Assembly: GCA_012064415.1 (NCBI GenBank)
Contig: SSNU01000163.1
Location: 744,001-808,000, forward strand
DNA length: 64,000 nt
DNA from: Gyrodactylus bullatarudis
Taxonomy: Eukaryota; Platyhelminthes; Monogenea; Gyrodactylidea; Gyrodactylidae
Direction: 5' to 3'
Shown here one piece after another: positions 62,308 through 64,000 of the stretch. The position numbers and the translations under genes are program-made. The stretch's first letter is position 1, and each line of letters starts with the position of its first letter. The notes below the pieces were generated by a model, which saw only the letters and a list, made by a program, of their open reading frames with translations, did no database searches and had not been told where the DNA came from.

Positions 62308-63120
62308 ATGCAAGATAATGGTGGAGTCCCCGAGTTCATAAGTCTAGACGCCTCAATGACAGCTTCTTTCGAGCTAATCGATAAGGTATTAACGGGCCAA
62401 TCTCCGAAAATACCTAGACCACCTCCGAAGAAAAAAGCGAAAAGTGAACCGAAATATTGCGAAATCTGCAAAATTACCATGTCATGTATTGAAAACTATC
62501 AAAGTCATGTCAATGGTGCAAAGCACAAGAAAAAAGCTGAACAAGCTGAAAAACTCAAGGCTCTGTCTGTGGAACCATCTGATAATGATAACAATGATAC
62601 TTTTTGTGATGTTTGTAAAATCGATTGCTGCAACAAAATTCAATTTCAACAGCACATTTCAGGGAGAAAACACAAGATTCGCAATCACTCAATAAAAATT
62701 CAAATTCTACGAAACTCTGTTATTCAATTCCAGAGATGTCAGACCGATTTCAAAGATGTCCAACCTTGTTATAAGAATAAACCACAGTCTGTCGAAGAGG
62801 ATATTGCAGCATTAGAAGAAAATTTGTGCTCAATTTTGAAACAAGAAAATGCCATTCATTCCCTCACAACTATGCGAAAATCACTTAGAGTGGACATGTT
62901 TAAAAAGAAAGATGTCCCCGGTGTTCATCATTGCGAAGATCTCAGATGTGTCCTGACCCGGGCTAACAAATTTTACGGCCAATGGCTCAAGTTCCAGACA
63001 GAAGCAGCTAAACTCAACATGGCTGCACGTGATACAAAGGATATCAAGACTGAGAATACTGATTCTGAATCTCAAAAAGTTCCCGAAACACCAGAGACAC
63101 CAGTTGCTCCTGTATCGTGA
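62308..63120 (+). CDS. Two-zinc-finger protein of the U1-like/JAZ (dsRNA-binding) type
   Basis: Intronless 270-residue protein. Two fingers of the C-x2-C-x12-H-x5-H form: C51/C54/H67/H73 and C100/C103/H116/H122, each followed by basic KHK residues. This spacing is that of zf-met/U1-like fingers, as in ZNF346 (JAZ), ZFR and related proteins, which bind structured or double-stranded RNA. A basic PPPKKKAKSEPK stretch (39-49) could be a nuclear signal. The C-terminal half (EEDIAALEENLCSILKQENA) is helical and the tail is Pro/Thr/Glu-rich (VPETPETPVAPVS). A specific ortholog was not recognised. The start is the first ATG; a TTG-initiated extension upstream is disregarded. Confidence 0.8.
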   Translation: MQDNGGVPEFISLDASMTASFELIDKVLTGQSPKIPRPPPKKKAKSEPKYCEICKITMSCIENYQSHVNGAKHKKKAEQAEKLKALSVEPSDNDNNDTFCDVCKIDCCNKIQFQQHISGRKHKIRNHSIKIQILRNSVIQFQRCQTDFKDVQPCYKNKPQSVEEDIAALEENLCSILKQENAIHSLTTMRKSLRVDMFKKKDVPGVHHCEDLRCVLTRANKFYGQWLKFQTEAAKLNMAARDTKDIKTENTDSESQKVPETPETPVAPVS

Positions 63121-63681
63121 AGCTGTAAATATTTTTTCTGTAAATTTTTTTGCACCATCTTTCTTACTACTATTGAAATACCTATATATTTACTGAATAA
63201 ACAATATAATTTTACTATTTGAAATTGTTCAGTCTTGTTCAGTACAACTCAATATTATTGACCTTTTGATAATTGTAACGTAGTAGATGATCAGGTGTAA
63301 AAGTATTATCGTTGTATTTACAATCTTCTATTACATAATCATTATTAGGGTATCGTACATTATTATAATAATAATTATAAGAGAGAATACACTTTTGGTT
63401 AATCTCTTTAGCATAGACATACATTTAGAATTATTGATAATACAGATGGATAATATAATGAATCACAATTTTGAGTTGGTAGCAGTACCGTACAAACGTG
63501 TAATTCCATGAAATGTATATATAAATATGCGTTATATTTTTTACAATGTATAATATTTTGAGAGAAATCGGTTACATTTCACTATAAATGTTATGCAGTG
63601 TGTGTGTCTCGTTTGTGTGAATGTAATAAATGATAAAATCTTTCGAAAGAAATTTGCAAGATTAGATGGGGCTAGTCATAG
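63121..63681. other. Intergenic, zinc-finger gene to edge ORF
   Basis: Contains the zinc-finger gene 3' UTR, then AT-rich sequence with ATT/ATA runs (63360-63385). Short open readings here (63239-63424 and 63287-63511) are low-complexity and not supported. Confidence 0.4.
63196..63201 (+). terminator. AATAAA polyadenylation signal of the zinc-finger gene
   Basis: Canonical hexamer about 75 nt after the stop codon at 63120. Confidence 0.55.
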
Positions 63682-63987
63682 TCATAGACCTTGATTTGAA
63701 GTATGATTATACGGTCCACCAGCATTAACAATTATCACAGGGCCAGCATGGGTTGCATTGTTTGAGTAGACGGCGGGGACCTGTTTAAAGGGTCGCCTTG
63801 ACATTTCATATTGATGGGGATTTGGATTGTACCTGAAACTTTGTTGTTTCGGATTACTGGCCTTGATCCATTGTGGTATCTCCTTTAATCGTGAGGTTCT
63901 CTTTGGCTCCATATTGAGCATTAGATGATAACCTGTCGGGTCCATCTGGGGAATCTTTCGAATCAATGTAAAGTAATCAATAAACAT
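63682..63987 (-). CDS. Hypothetical protein or terminal exon (101 codons)
   Basis: Open minus-strand reading with non-biased composition: PQMDPTGYHLMLNMEP, then RLKEIPQWIKAS, then QVPAVYSNNATHAGPV, then a stop after TSNQGL. An in-frame TAA lies just upstream of the ATG at 63987, so it either starts there or is a 3' exon joined by an acceptor downstream of that TAA (AG sites precede IPQ and MDP). Pro/Asn/Gly-rich, no membrane span or domain recognised. The codon texture looks coding, unlike neighbouring AT-rich readings. No function can be assigned. Confidence 0.4.
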   Translation of the reverse strand: MFIDYFTLIRKIPQMDPTGYHLMLNMEPKRTSRLKEIPQWIKASNPKQQSFRYNPNPHQYEMSRRPFKQVPAVYSNNATHAGPVIIVNAGGPYNHTSNQGL

Positions 63988-64000
63988 TTTTTATCTCTAA

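Noticed and set aside
1..64000. Bacterial-type features: operons, ribosome binding sites, CRISPR arrays
   Set aside because: The sequence is clearly animal nuclear DNA with spliced genes; no regularly spaced short repeat array was seen.

Overview
This window is nuclear DNA of a multicellular animal. It is AT-rich, with spliced genes, GT-AG introns and many transposable-element remnants. The long cytoplasmic dynein heavy chain reads most like arthropod versions, so an arthropod, perhaps a crustacean such as a copepod, is my best guess; this is inference from remembered family sequences and is not proven.

Layout. 1-9370 (-): 5' two thirds of cytoplasmic dynein 1 heavy chain, running off the left edge just before AAA3. 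9505-13097 (+): a complete IFT122-like gene (intraflagellar transport complex A), head-to-head with dynein; all ten of its introns are only 24-38 nt long. 13330-35603 (+): a complete ABCC10/MRP7-like ABC transporter of 14 exons, mixing introns of 27 and 32 nt with introns of up to 5.9 kb packed with foldback elements, TTAA-type MITEs, a LINE fragment and a Penelope-like fragment. 38158-39063 (+): intronless RASD/Dexras-like small GTPase ending in a CAAX box. 40713-42264 (-): NOB1, with a 26-nt intron. 42265-57279: about 15 kb with no supported gene but several mobile-element remnants, including a Penelope-like element with a predicted hammerhead ribozyme and a SINE-like pol III head. 57280-59262 (+): Otx/ocelliless-like K50 homeodomain gene with an unusually long N-terminal region. 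60085-62190 (-): phosphatidylserine synthase, divergent over about 117 bp from a two-zinc-finger protein (62308-63120, +). 63682-63987 (-): unassigned ORF at the right edge.

Gene models were joined by hand from donor and acceptor sites. Reading frame is kept across every junction in dynein (2614 codons, open), IFT122 (1091 aa), ABCC10 (1513 aa), NOB1 (410 aa) and PTDSS (456 aa), which is the main support for the models. The strongest observation is the recurrent class of ultra-short introns (24-38 nt) in four genes. The mobile-element landscape is next: several unrelated long-inverted-repeat families and a Penelope-like element with a ribozyme. No operon, CRISPR array, rRNA or intact tRNA gene was seen.
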